Assembly (NCBI RefSeq): GCF_015056685.1
Contig: NZ_SVFW01000015.1
Location: forward strand, 11,845-75,844
Length of the DNA: 64,000 nucleotides
Direction of reading: 5' to 3'
DNA from: Butyrivibrio sp.
GTDB taxonomy: Bacteria; Bacillota; Clostridia; Lachnospirales; Lachnospiraceae
Part shown: in pieces, positions 25,659 to 35,201 of the stretch
Numbering within the stretch: position 1 is the stretch's first letter
Layout of the letters: each line of letters starts with the position of its first letter
Notes under the pieces: model-generated
Told to the model about the DNA's origin: nothing
Seen by the model: only the letters and a program-made list of their open reading frames with translations
The model's database searches: none
Program-made: the position numbers and the translations under genes

Positions 25659-27980
25659 ATGAAGAATCCATTAAATAAAAGGCTCTTTAGAGAGCTTAAA
25701 AGTGATATAGGCAAATATTTTGTAATCTTTGTGCTGCTGGTTCTGTCAATAGGATTTGTATCAGGGTTTCTTGTGGCAGGAGAGAGCATGATCAAGGCTT
25801 ACAATGACAGTTTTGAAAAATATACTATAGAAAACGGCAATTTTAGGACTGAAGAAGAGCTTACAGATGCTCAAAAAGAGTGGATTGAGGATAGAGGAGT
25901 CTCATTATACGAGAACTTCTATATAGAAAAAGAATTCAGCAATGATACAACCATAAGGATATATTCAAACAGAGAAGAAATCGATAAAATCTGCGTGATG
26001 GAAGGAAGACTTCCTGAGGGCAAAAATGAGATAGCTATAGACAGGATGTATGCAGAGAACAATGGACTTTTGGTAGGAGATGAACTTATTTCAGAAGATG
26101 TCCCCTACAAAATAGTGGGCTATATTGCGCTTCCTGACTACAGCGCACTTTTTTACAGCAACAATGACATGATGTTTGATGCCTCTGCCTTTGGAGTTGC
26201 AGTGGTAGACAAAACGCAGTTCAAGGATTACCTGGATGAGGGCATTAGATACAACTACTCATGGATCTATAATAATGAACCAGAGACACAAGCCGAGGAA
26301 AAAGAAGTATCAGACGACCTTATGGAAGCAATAGCCAAGAAGGTATCATTGGAAAGCTTTATTCCAAGGTATTTAAACCAGGCAATCACTTTTACAGGTG
26401 AAGATATTGTTGGTGATAAGGCTATGATGGAAGTTCTTCTCTATATCATTATAATCATTACAGCCTTTGTTTTTGGAATCACCATAAATAACACTATACA
26501 TAAAGAGGCCTGTGTTATTGGCACTCTTCGGGCATCAGGCTACACGATAAATGAGCTTATAGGGCACTACATGAAAATGCCTGTTATTGTGACCTGTTTT
26601 TCTGCAGTAATTGGCAATATCCTTGGCTACACAATATTTAAGAATGTTTGTGTTAGCATGTACTACGGAAGCTATTCACTTCCTACATATGTGACAATTT
26701 GGAGCGCAGAGGCCTTTTTTAAGACAACCCTGATACCGCTGGCAATAATGCTTGTCATTACTTATGTGATACTGAAAAAGAAGCTTTCTCTTAGTCCGCT
26801 TAAGCTTATAAGAAGGGATATTTCAGGTAAAAGAAGGCTCAATTCAATAAAGCTTAATAAATCCATAAGGTTTTTTGACAGATTCAGGATAAGAATACTA
26901 ATTCAGAATAAAAGCAGCTACATAACTCTTTTCATAGGTCTTCTTTTTGCCAATCTTCTACTGTTCTTTGGAATGATGCTTCCACCTTTGCTCGTGCATT
27001 TTCAGGGAATAGTTACGCAGAGTATGCTTGCAAAGCACATCTATATTTTCCAGGTTCCTGCGGGGGCGATAGATACTGATGATCAATTATCAGCTGCATT
27101 TTCATATATTTTCTATGAAAACAAGATATCGACAAACAATCCGGATGCCGAGAAGTTTTCTGCTTATAGTCTGAAAACAATAGGTGAAAAGGGCGCGAGA
27201 GTTGAAGATGTGACTTTGTATGGTGTCTCTGATGACAGCAGGTACATAGATGCTGATTTCGATGATAAGACTGTACTTATATCATCGGCATATGAGGATA
27301 AATATGGGCTAAAAGCAGGGGATGTCATAACACTTAAAGAACCTTACGAAGACAAATACTATGGGTTTAAGATTACCGGTACCTACGATTATGACGGTGG
27401 AATTGCGGTATTTATGAGCAAGAAACACCTAAATGAAACTATGGGCCTTGGAGAAGACTATTTCTCCGGATATTTCTCGGACAGTGAGATAACAGACATT
27501 GATAGTAAGTATATTGGAACAACAGTTGATGAGGAATCCCTTACAAGAGTATCAAGGCAGCTTATGATATCCATGGGTAATCTTATGTATATGGTTGATG
27601 GATTTTCAATCATCCTGTTTATTGTCCTCATATATCTTTTGTCAAAACTGATTATTGAGCGCAACGTACAGTCAATCTCTATGGTAAAGATCCTTGGCTA
27701 TTCAAGAAAAGAGATAGCTCTTTTATATATCTTGCCCACAGCACTCGTGGTGGTGTTTTCGCTTTTGGTATCGTATCCAATCCTTTCGTATGTGATGGTT
27801 GGAATATTCAGAATGATGCTAAAGCAGATGATGAGTGGCTGGATGATAATATGGCTGGATCCTTCGGTTTATATAAAAATGTTCCTTATGGGAGTAGCTA
27901 CTTATGCAATAACAGCCCTTATAGAGTACCGTAAGATAGGAAATATCCCGATGAGTGAGGCGCTAAAAAACGTAGAATAA
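25659..27980 (+). CDS. FtsX-type ABC transporter permease
   Basis: A 773-residue membrane protein. One N-terminal helix (FVIFVLLVLSIGFVSGFLVAG) is followed by a large extracellular domain of about 200 residues, then three helices with the FtsX-like core (GTLRASGYTINELIGHYM). A further helix and a second extracellular domain come next. A final three-helix FtsX block contains MVKILGYSRKEIALLYI. Two FtsX repeats are usual for MacB-like and BceB-like proteins of Gram-positives. The start at 25659 is chosen for the AAGAGGCG site; an in-frame codon 21 nt upstream overlaps the ATPase gene. Confidence 0.92.
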   Translation: MKNPLNKRLFRELKSDIGKYFVIFVLLVLSIGFVSGFLVAGESMIKAYNDSFEKYTIENGNFRTEEELTDAQKEWIEDRGVSLYENFYIEKEFSNDTTIRIYSNREEIDKICVMEGRLPEGKNEIAIDRMYAENNGLLVGDELISEDVPYKIVGYIALPDYSALFYSNNDMMFDASAFGVAVVDKTQFKDYLDEGIRYNYSWIYNNEPETQAEEKEVSDDLMEAIAKKVSLESFIPRYLNQAITFTGEDIVGDKAMMEVLLYIIIIITAFVFGITINNTIHKEACVIGTLRASGYTINELIGHYMKMPVIVTCFSAVIGNILGYTIFKNVCVSMYYGSYSLPTYVTIWSAEAFFKTTLIPLAIMLVITYVILKKKLSLSPLKLIRRDISGKRRLNSIKLNKSIRFFDRFRIRILIQNKSSYITLFIGLLFANLLLFFGMMLPPLLVHFQGIVTQSMLAKHIYIFQVPAGAIDTDDQLSAAFSYIFYENKISTNNPDAEKFSAYSLKTIGEKGARVEDVTLYGVSDDSRYIDADFDDKTVLISSAYEDKYGLKAGDVITLKEPYEDKYYGFKITGTYDYDGGIAVFMSKKHLNETMGLGEDYFSGYFSDSEITDIDSKYIGTTVDEESLTRVSRQLMISMGNLMYMVDGFSIILFIVLIYLLSKLIIERNVQSISMVKILGYSRKEIALLYILPTALVVVFSLLVSYPILSYVMVGIFRMMLKQMMSGWMIIWLDPSVYIKMFLMGVATYAITALIEYRKIGNIPMSEALKNVE

Positions 27981-28014
27981 CCAAAAAGATTTTTCTTTTT
28001 TATAAAAAGTCTTC

Positions 28015-28043
28015 TTTACACGGACAATTTAGTATGATAATGT
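28015..28043 (+). promoter_or_regulatory. Promoter of the amino-acid ABC importer operon
   Basis: TTTACA (28015-28020) and TAATGT (28038-28043) are separated by exactly 17 nt. The start would lie near 28050, 40 nt before the first gene. Confidence 0.55.
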
Positions 28044-28091
28044 GGTAAAGTAAAAGCAGAGTAAATATGGAATTCCAAAAAAGGAGACTTT

Positions 28092-28916
28092 ATGAAAAAG
28101 AAATTTGTATCTGTACTTATGGCTTTAACTACAGCTATGATGTTTACTGCTTGCGGACAGTCAGCTACTACAGAAAATGCTGAAAGTGCTACAGAGAGCG
28201 TATCTGCAGAGAGCGATCTTGAGTACATCAAAGGAAAAGGAAACCTCATTGTAGGCATCACAGACTTTGCGCCTATGGACTATAAAGACGACAACGGAGA
28301 GTGGATCGGATTTGACGCCGATATGGCAAAAGAGATAGCAAAAGCTCTTGGTGTAGAAGCAGAGTTTGTAGAGATTGACTGGGACAACAAGGTACTTGAG
28401 CTCAATAACAAGTCAATTGATGTTGTATGGAATGGTATGACACTTACACCAGAAGTGACAAACTCAATGACTTGTACTAATGCATATTGCAATAATGCAC
28501 AGGTTGTGATTGTTAAAGCGGAAGATGCTGATAAATACAGCACACTTGAATCTTTGGCTGACCTTACTTTTGCTGTTGAGTCAGGTTCTGCAGGAGAGGC
28601 TGCAGCTATAGAAAACAATTTTAACACAACAGCGCTTAAGTCACAGGCTGACGCTGTTATGGAAGTTGCAGCAGGGACATCAGATGCATGCATTATCGAT
28701 CTTTTGATGGCAGGAGCAATGGTTGGTGAAGGAACAGGATATGCTGATCTTATACACACTGTTGAGCTTACAACAGAAGAATATGGAATTGGATGCAGAA
28801 AAGACTCAGATCTTGCAGCATTTATAAACGATGAGATGAAGAGTCTTTATGCTAATGGCACAATGAAAGAAATAGCCACAAAATATGGTGTTCAGGACGC
28901 ACTTGTAGAGCAGTAA
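28092..28916 (+). CDS. Polar amino-acid ABC transporter substrate-binding lipoprotein
   Basis: A 274-residue family-3 solute-binding protein. The signal peptide ends in lipobox FTACGQS (Cys at about 18). The body opens with the family's GNLIVGITDFAPMDYKDDNGEWIGFDADMA region, here read in part. WNGMTLTPE and ESGSAGEA are also characteristic. It binds a polar amino acid outside the cell for the permease and ATPase encoded just downstream. The specificity (glutamine, cystine or other) cannot be fixed from sequence. Confidence 0.92.
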   Translation: MKKKFVSVLMALTTAMMFTACGQSATTENAESATESVSAESDLEYIKGKGNLIVGITDFAPMDYKDDNGEWIGFDADMAKEIAKALGVEAEFVEIDWDNKVLELNNKSIDVVWNGMTLTPEVTNSMTCTNAYCNNAQVVIVKAEDADKYSTLESLADLTFAVESGSAGEAAAIENNFNTTALKSQADAVMEVAAGTSDACIIDLLMAGAMVGEGTGYADLIHTVELTTEEYGIGCRKDSDLAAFINDEMKSLYANGTMKEIATKYGVQDALVEQ

Positions 28917-28936
28917 TATCAAAGGAATATCAATAT

Positions 28937-29593
28937 ATGTTTTCAGCAGTTACTTTATCACTTCTTGGGGGTTTTTTAGGTACATTAAAACTCTTCATTC
29001 TTACGCTTGTTTTTTCATTGCCGCTGGGGCTTTTGATAAGTCTTGGCTCAATGAGTAAACGCGCGATTATAAGACTACCCATTAGGTTCATTATTTGGGT
29101 AGTCAGAGGCACGCCTCTCATGCTACAGCTTCTTGTTATCTTTTATGGCCCTGGCATTTTCTTTGGAAATAACCTATGGGGCTCCGGATCAACAGGAAGG
29201 TTCACAGCCGCTTTGGTAGCCTTTGTATTTAATTACGCATGTTATTTTAGTGAAATATTCAGGGGCGGAATTCAGTCTATTCCTAAGGGGCAGCATGAGG
29301 CTGCAGCTGTTCTTGGTCTTACAAAAACACAGACCTTTTTCAAAATAATACTCTTACAGGTAGTAAAGAGAATTGTGCCACCTATATCCAACGAAGTTAT
29401 TACCTTGGTGAAAGATACTTCTTTAGCCAGGGTTATTGCGTTCTACGAGATAATTTGGGAGGGAGAGCGCTTTATCAAAAGTAGTGGAATAATCTGGCCT
29501 CTGTTTTATACAGGTGTATTCTATCTGATATTCAGCGGACTTTTGACACTTCTTTTCGGATATATTGAAAAGAAACTGGATTATTTTAAGTGA
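28937..29593 (+). CDS. Amino-acid ABC transporter permease
   Basis: A 218-residue HisM/GlnP-type permease with about five helices. The family's N-terminal motif FLGTLKLFILTLVFSLPLGL and the segment VVRGTPLMLQLLVIFYG are present. The EAA loop is IFRGGIQSIPKGQHEAAAVLGL. It is 20 nt after the binding-protein gene and 19 nt before the ATPase gene, forming a three-gene importer. Confidence 0.94.
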   Translation: MFSAVTLSLLGGFLGTLKLFILTLVFSLPLGLLISLGSMSKRAIIRLPIRFIIWVVRGTPLMLQLLVIFYGPGIFFGNNLWGSGSTGRFTAALVAFVFNYACYFSEIFRGGIQSIPKGQHEAAAVLGLTKTQTFFKIILLQVVKRIVPPISNEVITLVKDTSLARVIAFYEIIWEGERFIKSSGIIWPLFYTGVFYLIFSGLLTLLFGYIEKKLDYFK

Positions 29594-29612
29594 TCGTTAG
29601 GCGGTGCGTTTT

Positions 29613-30365
29613 ATGGCAATACTCGAAGTAAAAAATATAACAAAAAGTTTTGATAATACAGAAATTCTGAAGGATATAAGCTTTGATCTTGAAAAAGGAA
29701 AGACGCTTTCGATCCTTGGAAGGTCAGGAAGCGGAAAAACTACTCTTTTAAGGTGCCTCAATTTCCTTGAAACACCGGACGGCGGCACTATCAGTGTAAA
29801 TGGAGAGCTTTTATTTGATGGTAATAATCCTGTTTTAGGCGAAAAAGAGCTTAGAGAGAAAAGGCTTCACTTCGGCATGGTTTTTCAGCAGTTCAACCTT
29901 TTTCCTCAATACACAGCTCTTGAGAATGTTATCCTTGCTCCGGGGATACTTAAGCCTGAAAAAGACAAGACAGAGCTGCTAGTGGAAGGAAAAGCAATTC
30001 TAAGTAAGATGGGATTGCTGGACAGAATGGACAATTATCCCCATCAGCTATCAGGTGGACAACAACAGAGAGTGGCTATTGCAAGGGCTCTTGCTCTTAA
30101 ACCGGATATTCTATGCTTTGATGAACCTACGTCAGCACTCGATCCGGAACTGACAGGAGAAGTTCTTAAGGTTATAAAAGAGCTTGCACAGCAGGAAACA
30201 ACGATGATAATCGTTACCCATGAGATAGAATTTGCAAAAGATGTTTCAGATGAGATTATTTTCATGGATGAAGGCGTTATTGCTGAAAAGGGCAGTCCAT
30301 CCCAGATAATTGATAATCCTCAGAATGAGCGAACAAAGCAGTTTTTACTTAATTATCATATGTGA
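29613..30365 (+). CDS. Amino-acid ABC transporter ATP-binding protein
   Basis: A 250-residue GlnQ/HisP-type ATPase with Walker A GRSGSGKTT, Q-loop FQQFNLFPQYTALEN, signature LSGGQQQRVAIARA, Walker B ILCFDEPTSALDP and H-loop VTHEIEFA. It powers the two-gene transporter upstream. ATG at 29613 is preferred, with AGGCGG ahead; a GTG nine bases earlier lies inside that site. A terminator follows at once. Confidence 0.95.
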   Translation: MAILEVKNITKSFDNTEILKDISFDLEKGKTLSILGRSGSGKTTLLRCLNFLETPDGGTISVNGELLFDGNNPVLGEKELREKRLHFGMVFQQFNLFPQYTALENVILAPGILKPEKDKTELLVEGKAILSKMGLLDRMDNYPHQLSGGQQQRVAIARALALKPDILCFDEPTSALDPELTGEVLKVIKELAQQETTMIIVTHEIEFAKDVSDEIIFMDEGVIAEKGSPSQIIDNPQNERTKQFLLNYHM

Positions 30366-30372
30366 TTTATTT

Positions 30373-30405
30373 AGACCGGAATCGTTAGTTTCCGGTCTTA
30401 TTTTT
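30373..30405 (+). terminator. Terminator after the amino-acid importer operon
   Basis: AGACCGGAA (30373-30381) and TTCCGGTCT (30390-30398) form a perfect 9-bp GC-rich stem with an 8-nt loop, followed by TATTTTTT. Confidence 0.85.
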
Positions 30406-30461
30406 TCTATGGTATACTTAAAAGATACCAGCGACTATTTTGTAATTTTAAGGTGATATTT

Positions 30462-32513
30462 ATGGAAAAAGAAATACTTATTAAAGAACAGGAGCATCTG
30501 ACATTAGTTTATGATAAGCTCTTGGAAATGAAGAAAAAACTTGAAGATCAGATAGCTGCGCTTGATGAAAAGGCAGTGGATGATAAGAATGATATACGCG
30601 ATAATATCCGTTTTGATTATGCAGATATAGAGACAACAATGGAAACTCTTGCGGAGATCGAGGTATGGAATCGCTATATCGATACCTATAACGTAGAGAG
30701 TTCCTCGTTGGGAAAGCGTTTGGATACAGTGAACAAACTGCTTGAATCCCCTTATTTTGCCAAGATAGAGCTTCAGTTTGACACATCGGAGGAGCCTGAA
30801 AGCTACTACATTGGAAGAGCAGCCATTTCTGAGAATGGTTATGATCAGATGGTAGTTGACTGGAGATCTCCTATTGCTGAAGTTTACTATAATCAGGAAA
30901 TGGGCAACACTCACTATACTGTTGAGGACAGGCAGATTCCTGTAGACTTAAAGCTTCGAAGGCAGTTTGACCTAAAGAAAGATAAGCTTCTTTCTTATTT
31001 TGACACTCAGATCGCTATTGAAGATCCTATGCTCCTGCAGTCCTTATCACAGATACGATCAGATAAAATGCAGGCAATTACTTCAACTATTCAGAAAGAG
31101 CAGAATACCGTCATCAGATATCCGGATGTTCCTGTTCTTTTAGTAAATGGAATTGCGGGAAGTGGAAAAACTTCTGTTTTGCTTCAGAGAATAGCATATC
31201 TCTTTTACCAAAAGAGAAAGACACTTCGCCCTGATCAGGTATGCCTTATGACCTTAAATCCGGTGTTCCGCGACTATATTGACAATGTCCTTCCGGATCT
31301 GGGTGAGTCCAATCCACTTACCATAACATGGGATGAGTTCCTTGATATGGTGGGCGTTCCGTTTATTGATAACGACTACGACTACACAGAGGCAGATAAC
31401 CTCAAAAAGATCCATGATACATTGCCAACACTTATACCGGAAGTGGACGACTTTTTTGATATAACTCAAAAAGAAACCATGGTGATACCAAAAAAAGATG
31501 TTCTTTCTGTTATTAACAGATTTAGCCAGTTTCCTATGGGCGTTCGACTTTTCCAGATTGCATCTGATGAGCTTTTGGAAAGAGCTAAAAATATACTGAA
31601 AAACTCTGATAATTACGTTGATAATGAGTCCGACAGTGTTGCAAAGTCAGAAAATGCAGATAATAATCGTCTGGAAAATGACTTTGGCGGAGCTATTCGA
31701 ACCATCAAAAAATGCAGTTTTATCAATGTTATGCATATAGCCCAGCGTATTCTTGGAACATCGCATATTACAGCGGCTGAATGGTTGTATACCAAGATGG
31801 AGCTCACAGGTGAATGTGACAGAAATATGCGTTATGTGATGATCGATGAAGTGCAGGATTATACCATGGCGCAAATGATGGTATTTAGAAAATTTTTCCC
31901 AAATGCACGTTTTATGTTGCTTGGAGATGAATACCAGTCAATTCGCGAAGGCACGATCTCTTTTGCCGAAATAAAAGAAATGGCAGAAAAAGACGGCAAA
32001 GAATTTGTGGAACTACCGCTTATGACAAGCTATAGAAGTTCGCCGGAGATCACAGAGATGTTCTCGTCTTTGTTGCCTGCAGAGAAAAAAATGTCGGTTT
32101 CTTCTGTTAAGAGGCCCGGTGAAAAGACAATTGTAAAAGAATGTAGTTCAGAAGCTGAATATTATTCGGAATTAAAGGCTCACATAAATGAGTTTGGCAA
32201 AAAAGATGGCATAACAGCTGTTATCTGTAGAAATGCCTATTCTCTTGAAAAAATCAGTGCGTCATTGAAAGGTTTAGATATAAAGATCATATCTGAGCAG
32301 GATGCTCTTCCATCAAGCGGAGCTGTTTTAATGGAGTTATCATTGGCAAAGGGGCTTGAATTTGACAATGTTATTCTCGCTGATGTGGACCAGGAATCTT
32401 ATCCGGACAAAGAACTGGGAAGACATTGCCTGTATACGGCTATGTCCCGTGCTACACAAAGACTTGTTGTATTGTCCTGTGGTAAGTTATCTGATACTTT
32501 AAAAAAATTTTAA
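30462..32513 (+). CDS. helD: HelD-like RNA polymerase-associated helicase
   Basis: A 683-residue superfamily 1 protein of the HelD/helicase IV group. An N-terminal coiled coil (about 1-85) is typical, which in B. subtilis HelD inserts into the RNA polymerase secondary channel. Then come VVDWRSPIAEVYYN, Walker A GIAGSGKTS (about 230-238), motif II VMIDEVQDYT, motif III LGDEYQSI, SYRSSPEI, the motif V region ELSLAKGLEFDNVILAD and the motif VI region TAMSRATQRL. HelD releases stalled polymerase from DNA. The ATG at 30462 has a TAAGGTGA site. Confidence 0.9.
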   Translation: MEKEILIKEQEHLTLVYDKLLEMKKKLEDQIAALDEKAVDDKNDIRDNIRFDYADIETTMETLAEIEVWNRYIDTYNVESSSLGKRLDTVNKLLESPYFAKIELQFDTSEEPESYYIGRAAISENGYDQMVVDWRSPIAEVYYNQEMGNTHYTVEDRQIPVDLKLRRQFDLKKDKLLSYFDTQIAIEDPMLLQSLSQIRSDKMQAITSTIQKEQNTVIRYPDVPVLLVNGIAGSGKTSVLLQRIAYLFYQKRKTLRPDQVCLMTLNPVFRDYIDNVLPDLGESNPLTITWDEFLDMVGVPFIDNDYDYTEADNLKKIHDTLPTLIPEVDDFFDITQKETMVIPKKDVLSVINRFSQFPMGVRLFQIASDELLERAKNILKNSDNYVDNESDSVAKSENADNNRLENDFGGAIRTIKKCSFINVMHIAQRILGTSHITAAEWLYTKMELTGECDRNMRYVMIDEVQDYTMAQMMVFRKFFPNARFMLLGDEYQSIREGTISFAEIKEMAEKDGKEFVELPLMTSYRSSPEITEMFSSLLPAEKKMSVSSVKRPGEKTIVKECSSEAEYYSELKAHINEFGKKDGITAVICRNAYSLEKISASLKGLDIKIISEQDALPSSGAVLMELSLAKGLEFDNVILADVDQESYPDKELGRHCLYTAMSRATQRLVVLSCGKLSDTLKKF

Positions 32514-32530
32514 TTTAAGAGGGGAATGTT

Positions 32531-33517
32531 ATGAAATTAAAAAATGTTGTAGCTGTTTTTGCTGGTATTATTGGGGCGCTGACTCTGTCAACCACTGTTT
32601 ATGCGGGCACATCAGAGCTTACAGGACTTGAGGTGGATGATGCTATTGCTGGTCAGAGACCTGTAGCGATCATGGTAGATAATGAAAAGAAGGCTCTTTC
32701 TCATTATGGAACTGCAGAGGCTGATGTGGTTTATGAGATGATGAACAGTACAGCCAATGGTCGCATTACAAGACTTATGTGTCTTTACAAGGACTGGGCT
32801 AATCTTCAGCAGACCGGAAGTATTAGAAGCACCAGAACAACTAATATCATGATCGCTGATGAATACAATGCTGTTCTGATCCACGATGGGGGCCCATTTT
32901 ACATTAAGTCCTATCTTGCACAGCCTTATGCTGAGCACATTAGCGGCGGATTTAGCAGGATCAAGAATGGAAAGCCTACAGAGTACACTGAGTATGTTTT
33001 CGGCTCAGAACTTGTGGACAGATTTGCAAAAAGTGGGCTTTCTACAACTTACAATATGCAGATGGAGAGAGGCACACACTTTTTGTTCAATGAAGCAGAT
33101 ACAGAACTTCCAAGTGATGTAGTTGCAGGAACTGTTGATATGTCAGGGGCTTTTGCTCACAATAAGAGCCAGCTTGTATTTAATCCTGAGACCAGAACCT
33201 ATGACTACTATGAGTATGGCGCTTTGCATCAGGATGCAGAAGATGGACAGGCTATGACATTCAAGAACGTTATTTTACAGAACGTATCTTTCAAGCAGCT
33301 TGATAAGAACGGATATCTTACTTATAACGTTATTGGTTCAGATAAAGGTTACTATATAACTAATGGCAAGGTTATACCTATAATGTGGTCAAAGGCCAGC
33401 GAAACAGGCATGACGCATTACTATAGCTCTGATGGACAAGAACTCTCAATAAATAAGGGAAAGACCTATATTGGACTTATTCCTTCAGACTCATGGGATA
33501 AGCTTGTATTACAGTAA
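32531..33517 (+). CDS. DUF3048 (YerB-like) secreted protein
   Basis: A 328-residue protein. The signal peptide (1-25) ends at VYA|GTS and has no lipobox Cys, whereas B. subtilis YerB is a lipoprotein. The DUF3048 core includes RPVAIMVDNEKKALSHYG, ADVVYEMMNS, ITRLMCLYKDW, GSIRSTRTTN and the late segment YYITNGKVIPIMWSK. The biochemical function of the family is not established. It lies 17 nt after helD and 15 nt before larE, so probably in one operon. AGAGGGGAATG is the ribosome site. Confidence 0.88.
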   Translation: MKLKNVVAVFAGIIGALTLSTTVYAGTSELTGLEVDDAIAGQRPVAIMVDNEKKALSHYGTAEADVVYEMMNSTANGRITRLMCLYKDWANLQQTGSIRSTRTTNIMIADEYNAVLIHDGGPFYIKSYLAQPYAEHISGGFSRIKNGKPTEYTEYVFGSELVDRFAKSGLSTTYNMQMERGTHFLFNEADTELPSDVVAGTVDMSGAFAHNKSQLVFNPETRTYDYYEYGALHQDAEDGQAMTFKNVILQNVSFKQLDKNGYLTYNVIGSDKGYYITNGKVIPIMWSKASETGMTHYYSSDGQELSINKGKTYIGLIPSDSWDKLVLQ

Positions 33518-33532
33518 AAATAAGAGGATTTT

Positions 33533-34375
33533 ATGACACAGGCACATTTTGACGCTCCAAGCGAGGAACTTTTGGGCAAGTACAGCCAGCTTAAGGATTA
33601 TTTAAAAAGTCTGGGGACTGTTGCAGTAGCATATTCTAGTGGTGTTGATTCCACTTTCCTTTTGTATGCGGCCAGCGCTGCGCTTGGAGAAAATGTTATT
33701 GCACTTACTGCTTCATCCTGTCTTTTTCCAAAAAGAGAGCTTCATGAAGCCACAGATTATTGTAAAGAACTTGGGATAGAACACTTCGTCGTTGAAGCTG
33801 ATGTTTTTTCAATTGAGGGCTTTTCGGATAATCCGCCTGACAGGTGCTATCACTGTAAGAGAAGGCTGTTTGAGCGATTTCAGGAAGAGGCTAAAAAGCA
33901 TGGAATAACAAGTGTGGTCGAGGGATCAAACCTGGATGATATGGGAGATTACAGGCCGGGACACAGAGCGATTGCTGAACTTGGGATACTAAGTCCCCTT
34001 AGAAAAATAGGTTTTACTAAGCAGGAGATAAGGGTAATGTCCGCATATTTAGGGATTCCTACCGCAGAAAAGGCTTCTTTTGCCTGCCTTGCAAGTCGAT
34101 TTCCATATGGAGAGCTTATTTCAGAGAAAAAGCTCAGTATGGTAGATAAGGCTGAACAGTATCTTTTAGATGCAGGATTTAATCAGTTCAGAGTCAGAAT
34201 CCATGGCACAGATGTTGCTAGGATCGAGGTCCTTCCTGAAGATTTTGACCGTTTTATGGAATCAGGTTTTAGAAATGCTGTATACAGTGCATTTAAAGAG
34301 TATGGCTTTAACTATGTATCTCTGGATCTGAAAGGCTATAGAACGGGAAGTATGAATGAAACTTTAGCAAAATAA
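33533..34375 (+). CDS. larE: LarE-like ATP-dependent sacrificial sulfur transferase
   Basis: A 280-residue PP-loop pyrophosphatase with SGVDST (36-41). In LarE the enzyme adenylates P2CMN and inserts sulfur during synthesis of the nickel-pincer cofactor of lactate racemase. Conserved features here are GSNLDDMGDYRPG and the ACLASRFPYG motif with Cys185, the position of the sacrificial cysteine in the Lactobacillus enzyme. A further CxxC pair (Cys105/Cys108) suggests the iron-sulfur-dependent variant. No larA, larB or larC is present nearby. A bidirectional terminator follows. Confidence 0.9.
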   Translation: MTQAHFDAPSEELLGKYSQLKDYLKSLGTVAVAYSSGVDSTFLLYAASAALGENVIALTASSCLFPKRELHEATDYCKELGIEHFVVEADVFSIEGFSDNPPDRCYHCKRRLFERFQEEAKKHGITSVVEGSNLDDMGDYRPGHRAIAELGILSPLRKIGFTKQEIRVMSAYLGIPTAEKASFACLASRFPYGELISEKKLSMVDKAEQYLLDAGFNQFRVRIHGTDVARIEVLPEDFDRFMESGFRNAVYSAFKEYGFNYVSLDLKGYRTGSMNETLAK

Positions 34376-34376
34376 A

Positions 34377-34412
34377 AAAAACTGAGCAGTCTGTTGTGGC
34401 TGCTCAGTTTTT
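34377..34412. terminator. Bidirectional terminator between larE and DUF4867 gene
   Basis: A perfect 13-bp stem (34377-34389 with 34400-34412) starts in an A-run and ends in a T-run, between convergent genes. Confidence 0.85.
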
Positions 34413-34438
34413 ATTTTGCTAATGAATATGCAGGGAGT

Positions 34439-35083
34439 TTACTGGATATCTCCGGCAATATCGATGTTCTCACCGGTTATGCCGATCCATGCTCCGTCCT
34501 TTGCTTCTTTTGAATCAGCATGAGCAAGAAGCCATTTATTGGTAGCTCTAAGAAGCTTATCTTCCTGGTTTACAGCTGTGTACTCAGGCTTACCAACATT
34601 TGTGCCCTGTGGAAGGCCAACAAGAACCTGGAATCCAGAGTCCTTATGAGCCTGACATGGAGCGTAGTGGAGAGCTGTTGCATATACCTCTACCATTACT
34701 CCCTTTGGAACGAGGAAAGCCTTAACTTTGCTTGAATCCAGCTTATAATCGGAAATCTCTTCTCTTTTTGCTAAAAGGAGAATAAAATCTGTTGCGCCGA
34801 GATTGATCTCGCTTGAACGATGATACTCAAGGCAATTGAGCTTTGTGTTGTGACCGTTGCACCATCCGTACTGCATTGGTGATCCACCAAAGAGTGTGTT
34901 TGTCATCTTAGCTGAAGCTTCAAGTTCCTGAAGAACCTTTTCCTCAGCAACATATTCAGTTCCTTCAGGGATTGGTGTGTTGGCACCTAAAGCTTCCATG
35001 ATCTGTTTCTTTTCTTCTTCGTACCCCTCAATGATTCGTCCATAGTTAGTAAACTCTGGATCTGTAACACTAATTATTTTCAT
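34439..35083 (-). CDS. DUF4867 family protein
   Basis: A 214-residue soluble protein. It begins MKIISVTDPEFTNYGRI and contains YGWCNGHNTKLNCLEYHRSSEIN, quoted here in overlapping parts, and HYAPCQAHKDSGFQVLVGLP. This matches my recollection of DUF4867, a cupin-like family of Firmicutes sometimes near sugar-metabolism genes; the His/Glu pattern would suit metal binding. The start at 35083 has AAGGAGGGCG ahead; the upstream in-frame extension is aromatic-rich and unlikely. Function unproven. It is not close-coupled to any neighbour. Confidence 0.78.
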   Translation of the reverse strand: MKIISVTDPEFTNYGRIIEGYEEEKKQIMEALGANTPIPEGTEYVAEEKVLQELEASAKMTNTLFGGSPMQYGWCNGHNTKLNCLEYHRSSEINLGATDFILLLAKREEISDYKLDSSKVKAFLVPKGVMVEVYATALHYAPCQAHKDSGFQVLVGLPQGTNVGKPEYTAVNQEDKLLRATNKWLLAHADSKEAKDGAWIGITGENIDIAGDIQ

Positions 35084-35201
35084 TTCGCCCTCCTTAAAAA
35101 GCCAAAAATACATTCTCAAATAATAATATACATCTATCGGGCAAAATTTGCTTATCAATATGCATCTAAAACAATTCAAAAAATGCTATATTTAATGGAC
35201 T

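Noticed and set aside
27983..28001. AAAAAG/CTTTTT hairpin after the ABC permease
   Set aside because: Only A-T rich pairs with one G-C; could terminate weakly but I cannot support it.
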